A DNA stretch of 13,916 nucleotides from Pseudomonadota bacterium (GCA_023419055.1 JAEZYO010000124.1:1-13916); one strand, 5' to 3'; positions 5,938 to 13,675 are shown, counted from the stretch's first letter. The notes: generated by a model from the sequence alone, not told the origin. Translations and numbers: made by a program.

Positions 5938-7644
5938 GTGAAGGTCGGGCGCGCGCTCGCACCGTTCGTGCTCGCCTTCGTGGCGGGCTGCAACGGCGTG
6001 GTCGGTGGCCATGAGCAGTCCACTCGTCCCAGTGAGGGAACGGGCGGCAGCGGCGGGAGCGCTCCTTCGGGGCAAACCCCCGAGGAAATCCTGGCTTCGC
6101 CCTTCTGCCAGACCCCTCAGCCCGGCTCGGCACCGCTCAGGCGCCTCAGCAACAACGAGTACTCGAACACGCTGAAGGATCTCTTCGCCGGCGTGGACGG
6201 CGTGGCTTCCGTCATCGACACGGTCGTCGCCACGTTCCCGCACGAGTCGGAGTCGCTCGGCTTCCGCAACAACGCGAGCTTCCTCGCGGTCGGCTCGCTC
6301 GTCGCGCAGAAGTACCTCGACGGCGCCGAGCAGATCGCGGCAGCCGCCGCGTCCGCGTCGGATCTCGTCGCGTGCGATCCCGAGTCGCTCGGCGATCTCG
6401 AGTGCGCGCGCGAGTTCATCCGAGACTTCGGCGCGAAGGCGTATCGCCGGCCGCTCACCGACGACGAGGTGCAACGCTACGAAGATCGCTTCACCGCGGG
6501 CTCCGATGGGCACACCTTCCAAGACGGCATCGAGTGGGTCGTCTTCAGCATGCTGCAATCGCCGCACGTGCTCTACCGCGTGGAGCTCGGAGAGCCTGCC
6601 ACCGGCGCCGTGACGGAGCCGACGCCCTACGAGATGGCCTCGCGCCTCTCGTACCTGATCTGGCAATCACAGCCGGACGCCGAGCTCACGCGCGCCGCGG
6701 CGGCGGACGAGCTCCGCACCCCCGAGCAGATCGAGACCCAGGTTCGGCGCATGCTGGCGGACGACAAGTCGGAGCGCCTGTTCGAGTACTTCGACCAGTG
6801 GCTCGACACCGACATCCTGAGCAGCATGAAGCGCGACAAAGAGGTGTACCCCGACGTGGTCTCGGGGCTGCCCGAGCTCTTGCGCGAGGAGACCCGCACC
6901 TTCGTGAAGACGCTGTTCGCGAACCCGAGCGGCTCCTTCGGTGAGCTCTTCACCGCGAACTACAGCTACGTGAACGGCGCGCTCGCCGAGCACTACGGCG
7001 TCTCGGGAGTGAGCGGCGGCGAGTTCGTGAAGGTCGACATGCCGGGGCGCTCGGGCGTGCTCACGCAGGGCATGCTGCTCACGCGCGACAAGGCGACGCG
7101 CACCTCGATCGTTCGACGCGGCCTGAAGGTGCGCACCGATCTCTTGTGCGAGCTCGTGCCCGCGCCGCCGCCCAACGTAAACCTCGACCTCGAGGGGCTC
7201 GGTGACGGCCTCTCGCAGCGCGACCGCCTCGAGCTCCACCGCACGCAGCCGGGCTGCGCGGGTTGCCACGAGCTCATGGATCCGCTCGGCGTGGTGTTCG
7301 AGTCGTTCGACGCCGTGGGCCGCTTCCGCACCACGGACGAGGACGGCCAGCCCGTGGACACCTCGAGCACGATCACGAGCACGCAGGACGCGGACGGGCC
7401 CGTGGCGAACGCCGCCGAGCTCGGCCAGCGCCTCGCACAGAGCGAAGAGGCGCGCGCCTGCTACGTGCTCCAGAACTTCCGCTTCTTCTACGGCCGCGAC
7501 AAGACCGACGCGGACCGCTGCTCGATGGCGTCGCTGTCCGTCGCCTTCAAGGAGAGCGGCTACAGCTTGTCCGAGCTCGTGGTCGCGCTCAGCCAGACCG
7601 ACGCGTTCCGCTACCGACCCGTGATCGTTCCGGAGGCTCCATGA
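5938..7644 (+). CDS. DUF1587/DUF1595/DUF1592/DUF1588/DUF1585 lipoprotein (DUF1592 family)
   Basis: Large exported protein of the DUF1592 group, abundant in Planctomycetes and myxobacteria and of unknown biochemical role. From GTG 5938 the product is 568 residues. It starts MKVGRALAPFVLAFVAGC, a lipoprotein signal with lipobox V15-A-G-C18, then a Gly/Ser-rich linker. Domains in order are DUF1587-like (about 66-130, LRRLSNNEYSNTLKDLF), DUF1595-like (157-215, AYRRPLTDDEV), DUF1592 (228-355), DUF1588 (370-472) and DUF1585 (488-560). C440-A-G-C443-H444 in the DUF1588 part is a c-type haem-binding motif, which suggests covalent haem and redox activity in the periplasm or at the surface. GTG 5887 is an upstream alternative, but it would bury the signal peptide behind 17 polar residues. 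The stop overlaps the next ATG by 4 bases (ATGA), so the two genes form an operon. Confidence 0.93.
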   Translation: MKVGRALAPFVLAFVAGCNGVVGGHEQSTRPSEGTGGSGGSAPSGQTPEEILASPFCQTPQPGSAPLRRLSNNEYSNTLKDLFAGVDGVASVIDTVVATFPHESESLGFRNNASFLAVGSLVAQKYLDGAEQIAAAAASASDLVACDPESLGDLECAREFIRDFGAKAYRRPLTDDEVQRYEDRFTAGSDGHTFQDGIEWVVFSMLQSPHVLYRVELGEPATGAVTEPTPYEMASRLSYLIWQSQPDAELTRAAAADELRTPEQIETQVRRMLADDKSERLFEYFDQWLDTDILSSMKRDKEVYPDVVSGLPELLREETRTFVKTLFANPSGSFGELFTANYSYVNGALAEHYGVSGVSGGEFVKVDMPGRSGVLTQGMLLTRDKATRTSIVRRGLKVRTDLLCELVPAPPPNVNLDLEGLGDGLSQRDRLELHRTQPGCAGCHELMDPLGVVFESFDAVGRFRTTDEDGQPVDTSSTITSTQDADGPVANAAELGQRLAQSEEARACYVLQNFRFFYGRDKTDADRCSMASLSVAFKESGYSLSELVVALSQTDAFRYRPVIVPEAP

Positions 7645-9005
7645 AACCCCTCAGCCGTCGAACCCTCTTGCGAGGCGCGTCCGGAGTCGCGCTCGCGCTG
7701 CCCTTCCTCGAGGCGATGCGCCCGAGCCGCGCGCGCGCGCAGTCCACCACGGCGCCGCGCCGCATCCTGTTCGTGTTCCAGGCGAACGGCGACGAGACCG
7801 ACAAGCGCTTCAGCGCGCCGGGCGAGACCAGCTTCGAGCTCGGCGAGTTCCTGGCTCCGCTCGAGCCGTACCGCGAGGATCTGCTCTTCCTCAACAACCT
7901 GCACAAGCGCTTCTGGGACCTCCCCGATGGTCAGGTCGCGGACAATCACCAGCAAGGCGGGAGCTCGCTCGCGCCCTGGAAATCCGGGACCGGATCGTTC
8001 CCGATTGGCGGCGCGGAGACCACCATCGGCTACGTCGAGGGGCCGAGCGCCGACTACGCGATCGGCGGGCGCGTGCTCGAGGCCGACGAGAGCGTCGCGC
8101 ACCGGCACCTGGTGTACCGCGTCGGCCAGAAGTGGAACGACATCTGGAACACGCACTCGCACGCGGGCCCCGTGGGGGAGCAGAACCCGATCCCACCCGA
8201 GACCGATCCGTACGAGGCGTACGCCCGCATCTTCACCTTCACGCCGGACGACGACGGCGCGCAACAAGAGGTGCTGCGGCGCCTGGCCAAGAAGCAGTCG
8301 GCGCTCGATCTGGTGCGTGAGGAGGGCAACTCGCTGCTCGGAAAGGTCGGCGCCGAAGATCGCGCGAAGATCCAGCAGCACCTCGACTCGATCCGCGACA
8401 TCGAGCGCACGCTCCAGAGCGGCAACGGCGCGGCGGCGTGCATCGAGACCCCGCTCGGCGAGAAGCTCGACCCGTACGAAGACGACAACCACGTGATCAT
8501 GGGCGAGCTGTTCTTCAAGATCAGCGCGCTCGCCTTCGCGTGCGATCTCACGCGCGTGGTGCACTTCAACTGGAGCGGCAACACCAGCAACCGCGTCTAC
8601 TCGAACCTCGGCCTGAGCGAGGGGCACCACGACATCTCCCACAACAGCGACGAGGCTGCCTTCGCGGACGTGCGCCGCATCCACAAGCACCTCTGGGAGC
8701 AGAACACCAAGCTCTACGAGATCTTGAAGGGCACGCCCGACGGCGAGGGCACGCTCTGGGATCACACCCTCGTCGTGCATTGGAACGAGCTCGGGCAGGG
8801 CGACAGCCACAGCATCGACGACAACCTGGTCGTCCTGGCCGGCAAGGCGCACGACTACTTCAAGCGCGGGCGCCTGGTGGACTTCCAGAAGAACCGCTCG
8901 TTCGCCGACATGCTCGTCAGCTGCTTCCACTACATGGGCTTCGAGGACGTCACGAGCTTCGGCGAGGACGTGCTGAACACGGGCGGCGCGCTGCCGCTGA
9001 CCTGA
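7641..9005 (+). CDS. DUF1552 family protein, Tat-exported
   Basis: This is the partner protein typically encoded after a DUF1592-type gene. The product is 454 residues. The N-terminus LSRRTLLRGASGVALALPFL with twin Arg6-Arg7 and an ARA site at 31-33 is a Tat signal peptide, so the protein is exported folded, possibly with a cofactor. The mature part begins RRILFVFQANGDETDKRF and carries DUF1552-type conserved segments, including FFKISALAFACDLTRVVHF and a late LWDHTLVVHWNELGQGDSHS stretch. His, Asp and Asn residues there look suited to metal or phosphate/sulfate chemistry, as in the distantly similar DUF1501/alkaline-phosphatase-like proteins. That comparison is inference. The ATG at 7641 lies 4 bases after a strong GGAGG and overlaps the DUF1592 stop. 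The frame upstream to 7263 is a shadow inside the DUF1592 gene. The stop is 5 bases from the opposing CPXCG gene. Confidence 0.93.
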   Translation: MKPLSRRTLLRGASGVALALPFLEAMRPSRARAQSTTAPRRILFVFQANGDETDKRFSAPGETSFELGEFLAPLEPYREDLLFLNNLHKRFWDLPDGQVADNHQQGGSSLAPWKSGTGSFPIGGAETTIGYVEGPSADYAIGGRVLEADESVAHRHLVYRVGQKWNDIWNTHSHAGPVGEQNPIPPETDPYEAYARIFTFTPDDDGAQQEVLRRLAKKQSALDLVREEGNSLLGKVGAEDRAKIQQHLDSIRDIERTLQSGNGAAACIETPLGEKLDPYEDDNHVIMGELFFKISALAFACDLTRVVHFNWSGNTSNRVYSNLGLSEGHHDISHNSDEAAFADVRRIHKHLWEQNTKLYEILKGTPDGEGTLWDHTLVVHWNELGQGDSHSIDDNLVVLAGKAHDYFKRGRLVDFQKNRSFADMLVSCFHYMGFEDVTSFGEDVLNTGGALPLT

Positions 9006-9010
9006 GGCGA

Positions 9011-9181
9011 CTACTGCGCGGGGCCGATCTCGACGGTTCGCTCCCCGTCGTCGTCGACCATCACCTGCACCGCCCAGGGGCGGCAGCACACCGAGCAGTC
9101 TTCGACGTAGCTGCCCGAAGTATCGGGGTCCACGTAGAGCTCCACGCGTTCGTGGCAGTACGGGCAGCGCACCTTCGCCAT
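9011..9181 (-). CDS. CPXCG family cysteine-rich small protein
   Basis: A 56-residue protein with two cysteine pairs, CPYC and CSVCC, around the conserved segment ELYVDPDTSGSYVEDC and followed by RPWAVQV. These are the hallmarks of the CPXCG cysteine-rich family, probably a small zinc ribbon. Function is unknown. The expected CPxCG is CPYCH here, so the glycine is replaced. ATG 9181 gives the short MAKVRCPYC start usual in this family; GTG 9202 would add seven residues. Ribosome sites are weak for both. It is divergent from the methyltransferase at 9250 and its stop lies 5 bases from the DUF1552 stop. Confidence 0.85.
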   Translation of the reverse strand: MAKVRCPYCHERVELYVDPDTSGSYVEDCSVCCRPWAVQVMVDDDGERTVEIGPAQ

Positions 9182-9211
9182 TTCGTCGCGAATCCGGGCC
9201 ACCCCGCGAGC

Positions 9212-9249
9212 TTGACAGGCGGGCCTCCTCGGAGCAATTCCCTGCCGTC
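9212..9249 (+). promoter_or_regulatory. Possible promoter of the first methyltransferase gene
   Basis: TTGACA at 9212-9217 is a perfect -35 hexamer located 33 bases before the ATG at 9250. No good -10 hexamer follows at 16-18 bases (GCAATT, CAATTC or AATTCC), so the call rests on the -35. If real, the transcript leader would be very short, which fits the lack of a ribosome site close to the ATG. Confidence 0.35.
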
Positions 9250-10101
9250 ATGCGGGAAGAACTCGAGCTCAACCGGGCGCACTGGGACGAGGCGACCGAG
9301 ATCCACGGGCGCGCCAACGTGTACGGCATCGAGGACTTCAAGGCCGGCCTTTGCCGCCTGCACCGCGTGGAGGTCGAGGAGATCGGCGGCGAAGTGAGCG
9401 GCAAGCGCCTGCTCCACCTGCAGTGCCACTTCGGGCTCGACACCCTCTCCTGGGCCCGCCGCGGCGCGATCGTGACCGGCGTCGACTTCTCCCCGCAGGG
9501 CATCGCTCTCGCGAAGCGCCTGGCCGAGGAGACTTCGCTCCCGGCGGAGTTCGTGTGCAGCGATCTCTACTCGCTGCGCGAGAACTTCGACGCCCCCGGG
9601 AAGTTCGACATCGTGTACGCCTCCTACGGCGTCTTGAACTGGCTGCCCGATCTCGCGGGCTGGGCCGCGGTCATCGAGCACTACCTCGAGCCCGGCGGCT
9701 TCTTCTACATCGTCGAGTCGCACCCGACGGCGCGCATCTTCCCCATCGACGAGGACATGCCGAAGGCCAAGACCTTTCGGCCCTTCTTCTCCTACTTCCA
9801 CGACCCCGCAGGCGTTCGTTGGCCCGCGACCGCGGACTACGCCGACGCGAGCGCGCTGCATCAGGTCGCCACGCACGAGTGGCAGCACTCGCTGAGCGAC
9901 ATCATCAACGCGCTGCTCGGGGCGGGGCTCGCGCTCGAGTTCGTGCACGAGTTCCCGTACTGCGCCTGGCCCAACGTCGCGGGCTCCGTGGAGGTCGAAC
10001 GCTTCAGCTCGAGCCACGGTTACTTCGCTCCGAAGGAGCTGCCGCCGCTGCCGCTGATGTTCTCGATCAGGGCGAGAAAGCCCTCGCTCGGAAAGCCTTA
10101 A
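9250..10101 (+). CDS. Class I SAM-dependent methyltransferase
   Basis: Predicted methyltransferase of 283 residues with a Rossmann-type SAM-binding domain. Motif I is LLHLQCHFGLDT (54-65), where the usual glycine-rich loop reads CHFG. Asp79 in VTGVDFSP should bind the SAM ribose, and FDIVYASYGVLNWLPD (119-134) is the motif IV region, followed by YLEPGGFFYIVE. The LQCHFG variant with an N-terminal NRAHWDEATE segment is seen in a group of uncharacterised bacterial methyltransferases. The substrate cannot be read from sequence. The C-terminal third (about 165-260) is an inserted substrate-binding part with FFSYFHDPAG. The gene is divergent from the CPXCG gene. Its stop TAA overlaps the stop of the opposing methyltransferase gene in the shared bases TTAA (10098-10101). 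Confidence 0.9.
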   Translation: MREELELNRAHWDEATEIHGRANVYGIEDFKAGLCRLHRVEVEEIGGEVSGKRLLHLQCHFGLDTLSWARRGAIVTGVDFSPQGIALAKRLAEETSLPAEFVCSDLYSLRENFDAPGKFDIVYASYGVLNWLPDLAGWAAVIEHYLEPGGFFYIVESHPTARIFPIDEDMPKAKTFRPFFSYFHDPAGVRWPATADYADASALHQVATHEWQHSLSDIINALLGAGLALEFVHEFPYCAWPNVAGSVEVERFSSSHGYFAPKELPPLPLMFSIRARKPSLGKP

Positions 10102-10829
10102 CGCGGCTTCTTGCAGGTAAAAACGTCGCGGTTCCAGGGGTCGACTCGCGACGTGACTTCGAAGCCGGCTTCGCGGATCATCCGAAGCCAGGTCTCGCGT
10201 GGAAAAAGCCCCTCCAGGTGCGTCTCACCCTCGAAGCTGACGGTGCCGTCAGGCTCGCGCAAGATGTAGGAGTACGCGACCAGGAACGTGTGATCGCCGG
10301 GATCGGGATCCCAGCTCCACTCGAGCCAGCGGATGCCGCGACCATCCGGCGCGTCTTCACCGTCGTGCTCGCTGCCCGGCTCGAACGTCTCCTTCACGAA
10401 GTCCGGAAGGAGCAACGCCGCCCCACCCGGCCGCGCGTGTCGGTAAGCCGTCGCCAGCACCTGCGACAGCTGCGCCTCGTCGGTCGCGTACATGATCGCG
10501 TCGTGCACGAGCACGAGATCGAACGTGCGCCCGAGGTCCAGCGTGCGCATGTCGCCCTGCAGGTGCTCGCACTCGGGGTTCACGACACGGCTCACCGCGA
10601 GCATGTCTTCGGACAGGTCCGTCAACGTGAGCGACAACGAGCCCTTCAGGTGGAACGCGAGGCTCCCTCCACCCGAGCCGAGCTCGAGCAGCGTCTTCGG
10701 CGGAGCGTCGGGCGCCGAGCGCAGCGCCGGCAGCAGATCTTGCGCTTCCTCCACGTACTCCGAGGGCGGCGAGAAGAGCGGCCACCACTTGGCCAACTCA
10801 CCGTAAAGCTTGAGCTTTCTTTCACTCAT
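10098..10829 (-). CDS. Class I SAM-dependent methyltransferase, second gene of a pair
   Basis: A 243-residue methyltransferase. The SAM-binding loop is LLELGSGGGSLA (47-58), the acidic residue is Asp71 in LTDLSEDML, GDMR lies at 92-95 and FDLVLVHDAIMY (103-114) is the motif IV region, followed by ARPGGAALLLPDF. The C-terminal part (about 135-243) holds a beta-rich substrate lid with DHTFLVAYSYILREPDG. ATG 10829 is supported by GGAG 7 bases upstream. The gene lies 33 bases after the methyltransferase at 10863-11630 on the same strand, so the two are probably co-transcribed. The acceptor is unknown; no biosynthetic or modification pathway gene is next to it. Confidence 0.9.
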   Translation of the reverse strand: MSERKLKLYGELAKWWPLFSPPSEYVEEAQDLLPALRSAPDAPPKTLLELGSGGGSLAFHLKGSLSLTLTDLSEDMLAVSRVVNPECEHLQGDMRTLDLGRTFDLVLVHDAIMYATDEAQLSQVLATAYRHARPGGAALLLPDFVKETFEPGSEHDGEDAPDGRGIRWLEWSWDPDPGDHTFLVAYSYILREPDGTVSFEGETHLEGLFPRETWLRMIREAGFEVTSRVDPWNRDVFTCKKPR

Positions 10830-10862
10830 TCCGCTTCTCCGCGTGCCTGCGCGCTTGGGTCC

Positions 10863-11630
10863 TCACTCGGGCTTCCTCGCCACCAATACCGGCTGCCAGA
10901 TGACGTCATCGAGGCGCTCGCACCCGACGAAGCCCGCCTCTCCCAGAAGCTCGAGCAACCTCGTCGTGCTTATCGCGTAGTAGACGCCCGTGCTCGTCCG
11001 GTCGACGCGCGCCTCCACGCCGTCGCGTACGAAGAAGAAGGTGACCTCGTAGTGCCTGTCGTCGAGCCACCGCCAAGCCTGGAGCGGGATCGTGCGCACG
11101 CCGTCACGAGTTCGGACGCCGTACGTCTGCGCGCTGTCCACGCCGCGCGCTTCCTTCTCGTAGTCGCGCACCGAGAGCACACAGAGCCCGCCGGGACGGA
11201 GCACGCGATGGAACGAGGCGAAGGCGCGCGCGATCTCCTGATCCGAGAGCAGGTGGGGCACGGCGTTGTCGAACGCGAGCACCACGTCAACCGGCTCCGA
11301 AATCGTGCCGTGAACCACGCGCATGTCCGCGGGCTCGGCGTCGATGGAGATCCCGAGCCCCCGCGCCTCTTGCTGCAAGCGAGCGATGGCGCCGGCCGAG
11401 AGGTCCCGGCACTTGACTCGATAACCGCGCTCGGCGAGCGGCAATGATTGGGTTCCGATCCCCGCCGCGACATCGAGCACCGTCACGTCGCTCGGAGTGT
11501 GAGCCGGGAAGGCCCGCTCGACGAGCCGGGCGATCGCCTCGCCCTGGCGCCGCCGACTCGCAGCCCAGTCCCCGAAGATCAGATCGTAGGAGGCGGCGAG
11601 GTCGTCGTAGAACCTCTCGGTGTCGGCCAT
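10863..11630 (-). CDS. Class I SAM-dependent methyltransferase, glycine/sarcosine N-methyltransferase-like
   Basis: A 255-residue methyltransferase and the first gene of a probable minus-strand pair. The N-terminus RFYDDLAASYDLIFGDW followed by RRRQG resembles the start of bacterial glycine/sarcosine N-methyltransferase-like proteins. The SAM loop is VLDVAAGIGT (51-60), with Asp76 in CRDLSAGAI, ADMR at 101-104, and AFDNAVPHLL (119-128) in the motif IV region. The tail FFFVRDGVEARVDRTS matches the lid region of this group. True glycine/sarcosine methyltransferases make betaine, and no second betaine gene is adjacent, so the substrate is open. ATG 11630 has GGAAG close upstream. A hairpin at 11682-11710 lies about 50 bases upstream. 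Confidence 0.9.
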   Translation of the reverse strand: MADTERFYDDLAASYDLIFGDWAASRRRQGEAIARLVERAFPAHTPSDVTVLDVAAGIGTQSLPLAERGYRVKCRDLSAGAIARLQQEARGLGISIDAEPADMRVVHGTISEPVDVVLAFDNAVPHLLSDQEIARAFASFHRVLRPGGLCVLSVRDYEKEARGVDSAQTYGVRTRDGVRTIPLQAWRWLDDRHYEVTFFFVRDGVEARVDRTSTGVYYAISTTRLLELLGEAGFVGCERLDDVIWQPVLVARKPE

Positions 11631-12087
11631 TTCGCTTCCGCCCGAAAGCTAGAGCGGGGGGAGTGTCGACGCCAGTCCCGGGCTGGCTCGTGCCCGACTG
11701 ACGAGCCAGCTCCTCTCCCGCGAGTCCGGCGCTCTCTACCTCATGTGTGATCGTGAATGCAGGCGCTATGACGAGGGGTTCGGCTTCCGGCGGGTTCCTT
11801 CCAGAGAGCTCCCTGCCGATTTCAGGTGCGCGTACTCCATCGGGCGGGTGGCCACGACGCTGCTCTCGGTACGGGCGCGAAGGCTCATCCGGATCGTCCC
11901 GATGCGGCGCGACGCCGGACCTTTCCGCGCCGATCCGGCGCATCGAAGGTGAAAACCTCCGAGCTCGCGGAAGCTCGCGACCGAGGGCGGCGACCCTCGC
12001 GCACTCCTTCGCGATCGGTCACCCAGTCGGAGCGCTCGCGCAACGTCTGCGTGGCTTCGCCCGAGGGCGCGGTGGTAGGCTCCGCGC
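11631..12087. other. Intergenic stretch without a convincing gene
   Basis: These 457 bases separate the methyltransferase pair from the DUF4262 gene. Frames such as 11743-11952 and 11747-12091 on the plus strand and 12167-11766 on the minus strand are Arg/Ser-rich and show no family features, so I do not call them. The region holds a hairpin at 11682-11710 and a possible promoter directly before 12088. Both flanking genes point outwards, so it should carry two promoters. Confidence 0.6.
11682..11710. repeat. Hairpin-forming inverted repeat
   Basis: GCTGGCTCGT (11682-11691) and ACGAGCCAGC (11701-11710) are perfect complements around a 9-base loop. There is no T-run on either side. Since no gene ends here it is unlikely to be a simple terminator. 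It sits upstream of the methyltransferase pair, where it could be an operator or a leader hairpin. Confidence 0.55.
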
Positions 12088-12088
12088 G
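12076..12088 (+). promoter_or_regulatory. Possible -10 element of a leaderless transcript
   Basis: TAGGCT (12076-12081) lies 6 bases before the GTG at 12088. A transcript starting 7 bases after a -10 box would begin on the start codon itself. A -35 match 17-18 bases upstream is poor (TGGCTT at 12052-12057). The idea fits the absence of a strong ribosome site, but it is a weak prediction. Confidence 0.25.
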
Positions 12089-12813
12089 TGACGGAGCCCC
12101 GCTTCGAAGAACCTGAAACCTTTGAGGTCTTCGTCTGCCAGAAAGTAGCGATCGACGGCGCGCCCATCCTCTACGTTTCGCACGACGAAAGCGGCGACTG
12201 GCAGTTCCTGTGTGGTCACGGGCACACGGAAGACGGACCCGACGGTCCCGTGATGCTGCCGCTCAAGGACGTGGTGGCTCGCGACCCGAGCCTCAACGCG
12301 CTCGCGCATCTCCCCGTACTCGGGACCGCCGAGCGTGACGCCGCTGGACAACCTTGGCGCCTGCACGACGGCATCGAAGAGATTATTCAACGCAACGTGG
12401 AAGAGTACGGCTGCCACGTGATGCGCATCGCGGCCGACGAAGAGGGACCCGGGTTTGCCTACTCGATTGGCGTGGTGAAGACGTTTCACCAGCCCGAGCT
12501 CGTTTGCTTCGGCCTCGACGACGAGCTCTTGCCGTCGGTGATCAACGAAGTGTGCGATCGCATGGCCGACGGCGAGCACTTCGCGGACGGCGGAAAAGTT
12601 CCTTCCCTGATCGCCGGGCGGGACTGCGTTCTTCGACGGGTCGAGAGCGCGCGCTACGCCGCGTTCCTCCCCTTCGCCCGCTGGTTCTACGGGAGCGACG
12701 ACTTCGAAGTGCTTCAGATCGTCTGGCCCGACGAGCACGGCCGTTACCCCTGGGACGAGGGCTTTCAGATGAACGAGCTCCAGCCTCACTTGTGGGAAGC
12801 ACCGCCCCGCTGA
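12088..12813 (+). CDS. Two-domain protein: DUF2185 (Imm33)-like N-terminus and DUF4262 C-terminus
   Basis: A 241-residue soluble protein with two recognisable parts. Residues about 14-92 (VFVCQKVAIDGAPILYVSHD, GDWQFLCGHGHTED, the LPLKDVVARDPSL segment and LPVLGTAERD) follow the layout of DUF2185. That is an immunity-like domain, also called Imm33, with its paired Gly-Trp strand and the late dPsl/lpvGt features. Residues about 94-240 match DUF4262, shown by FAYSIGVVKTFHQPELVCFGL (from 123) and WYG/IVWPDEHGRYPWD near the end. DUF4262 function is unknown; DUF2185 is found among immunity proteins for polymorphic toxins. There is no signal peptide, so it is cytoplasmic. No toxin gene is visible in the window. 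The start is GTG 12088; ribosome-site support is weak. The stop pairs in a small hairpin with the stop of the opposing GNAT gene. The DUF4262 assignment is firmer than the N-terminal one. Confidence 0.85.
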   Translation: MTEPRFEEPETFEVFVCQKVAIDGAPILYVSHDESGDWQFLCGHGHTEDGPDGPVMLPLKDVVARDPSLNALAHLPVLGTAERDAAGQPWRLHDGIEEIIQRNVEEYGCHVMRIAADEEGPGFAYSIGVVKTFHQPELVCFGLDDELLPSVINEVCDRMADGEHFADGGKVPSLIAGRDCVLRRVESARYAAFLPFARWFYGSDDFEVLQIVWPDEHGRYPWDEGFQMNELQPHLWEAPPR

Positions 12814-12830
12814 GCTCGCCGTCTCAGGCG
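12808..12830. terminator. Possible bidirectional terminator hairpin over two convergent stops
   Basis: CGCTGAG (12808-12814) can pair with CTCA-G-GCG (12823-12830) with a one-base bulge and an 8-base loop. The stem contains the TGA stops of both convergent genes (12811-12813 plus, 12826-12824 minus). There is no T-run, and the stem is only 7 bp, so this is tentative. Confidence 0.25.
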
Positions 12831-13675
12831 ATGCGATACACGCCCGTGTCGCAGACGGGTTCGTACCCGACACGCCGGTAGATCGCGTTCGAGGTCGGGT
12901 TCGAGAGATCGGTGTAGAGGCAAAGGAAGCGATTGCCTTGCTCGAGCAAGAGGCGCGACAGCTCGGCGACGCAAGCCGTGGCGTAGCCGTTTCCGCGAAG
13001 CTCCGGCGGGGTGTACACGAAGTTCACGCGCACTCCGTTCGGCGTCTTGCCGGACCACGCGGCCATCGAGACCACGCGGCCTTCGCGCTCCCAAACGTAG
13101 AGGCTTCGCGTTCGAAGCCGGTGCAGCGTCAGCTCGCGGACGACTTCCGCGGGCAACGGCTCGCCGATATCGACGGCAAAGGCGCTCATCCACGCCTCGA
13201 CGAGCTCCTGCTCGTTCTCCCTCGCCTCTCGCAGCTCGCCGCCCGGAAGCCCCTGAAGCTCGTTCACGCGCGTGAGCGAGTGCAGGCGCTGAGCCATCCT
13301 CTTCTTCGGCTGGGTACCGCGTAGCTGCGCCATTCGCTCGGCGAGCTCGAGGACCGTCGGCTCCGGACCGAGCACCTCGAGCGCCTCCGGGCACGCCCGG
13401 TGCGCGTCCTCCGCCAGCAGCTGAAGCGCCGCGCTGCGAGCAGTTCGACTGGAGCCGATCTTGTCCGGGACGGTGCGCCACGCGCAGCACGCGAGCTCCT
13501 CTCCGTCTCGCACCGCCGCGAAGTAGGGCGCGAGCCGTGGCGGCTCGGTCGCTTGTCGTAACGCCTGCGCGAGCCCGATGAAGAGCGCGTTCTCGATCTC
13601 CGCGCGCATCAGGTACGCCTCGCACGCGTCGAGGAAGCTCTGCGCGTCGGGGAAGCGCTCGACCCTGAGCGTCAT
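12824..13675 (-). CDS. GNAT family N-acetyltransferase
   Basis: A 283-residue acetyltransferase that should transfer acetyl from acetyl-CoA to an amine of unknown identity. The catalytic GNAT domain is C-terminal (about 145-283). FVYTPPELRGNGYATA (219-234) is motif A, with the R-G-N-G-Y-A pyrophosphate-binding loop at 227-232. FLCLYTDLSNPTSNAIYRRVGYEPV (from 250) is the beta5-helix part with Asn263 and Tyr266. The first 140 residues form a second, divergent domain with ACCAWRTVPDKIG. This resembles two-domain GNATs in which the N-terminal half is a degenerate GNAT fold. ATG 13675 overlaps the preceding gene's TGA by 4 bases (ATGA), so it is translationally coupled to the small protein upstream. 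Confidence 0.92.
   Translation of the reverse strand: MTLRVERFPDAQSFLDACEAYLMRAEIENALFIGLAQALRQATEPPRLAPYFAAVRDGEELACCAWRTVPDKIGSSRTARSAALQLLAEDAHRACPEALEVLGPEPTVLELAERMAQLRGTQPKKRMAQRLHSLTRVNELQGLPGGELREARENEQELVEAWMSAFAVDIGEPLPAEVVRELTLHRLRTRSLYVWEREGRVVSMAAWSGKTPNGVRVNFVYTPPELRGNGYATACVAELSRLLLEQGNRFLCLYTDLSNPTSNAIYRRVGYEPVCDTGVYRIA

Noticed and set aside
7611..9503. 630-codon minus-strand open frame
   Set aside because: It is the antisense shadow of the DUF1552 gene, typical of high-GC coding DNA, with no domain signature.
11743..12091. Small plus-strand frames in the 11631-12087 gap
   Set aside because: Composition is Arg/Ser-rich as in random high-GC frames, with no ribosome site and no recognisable motif.
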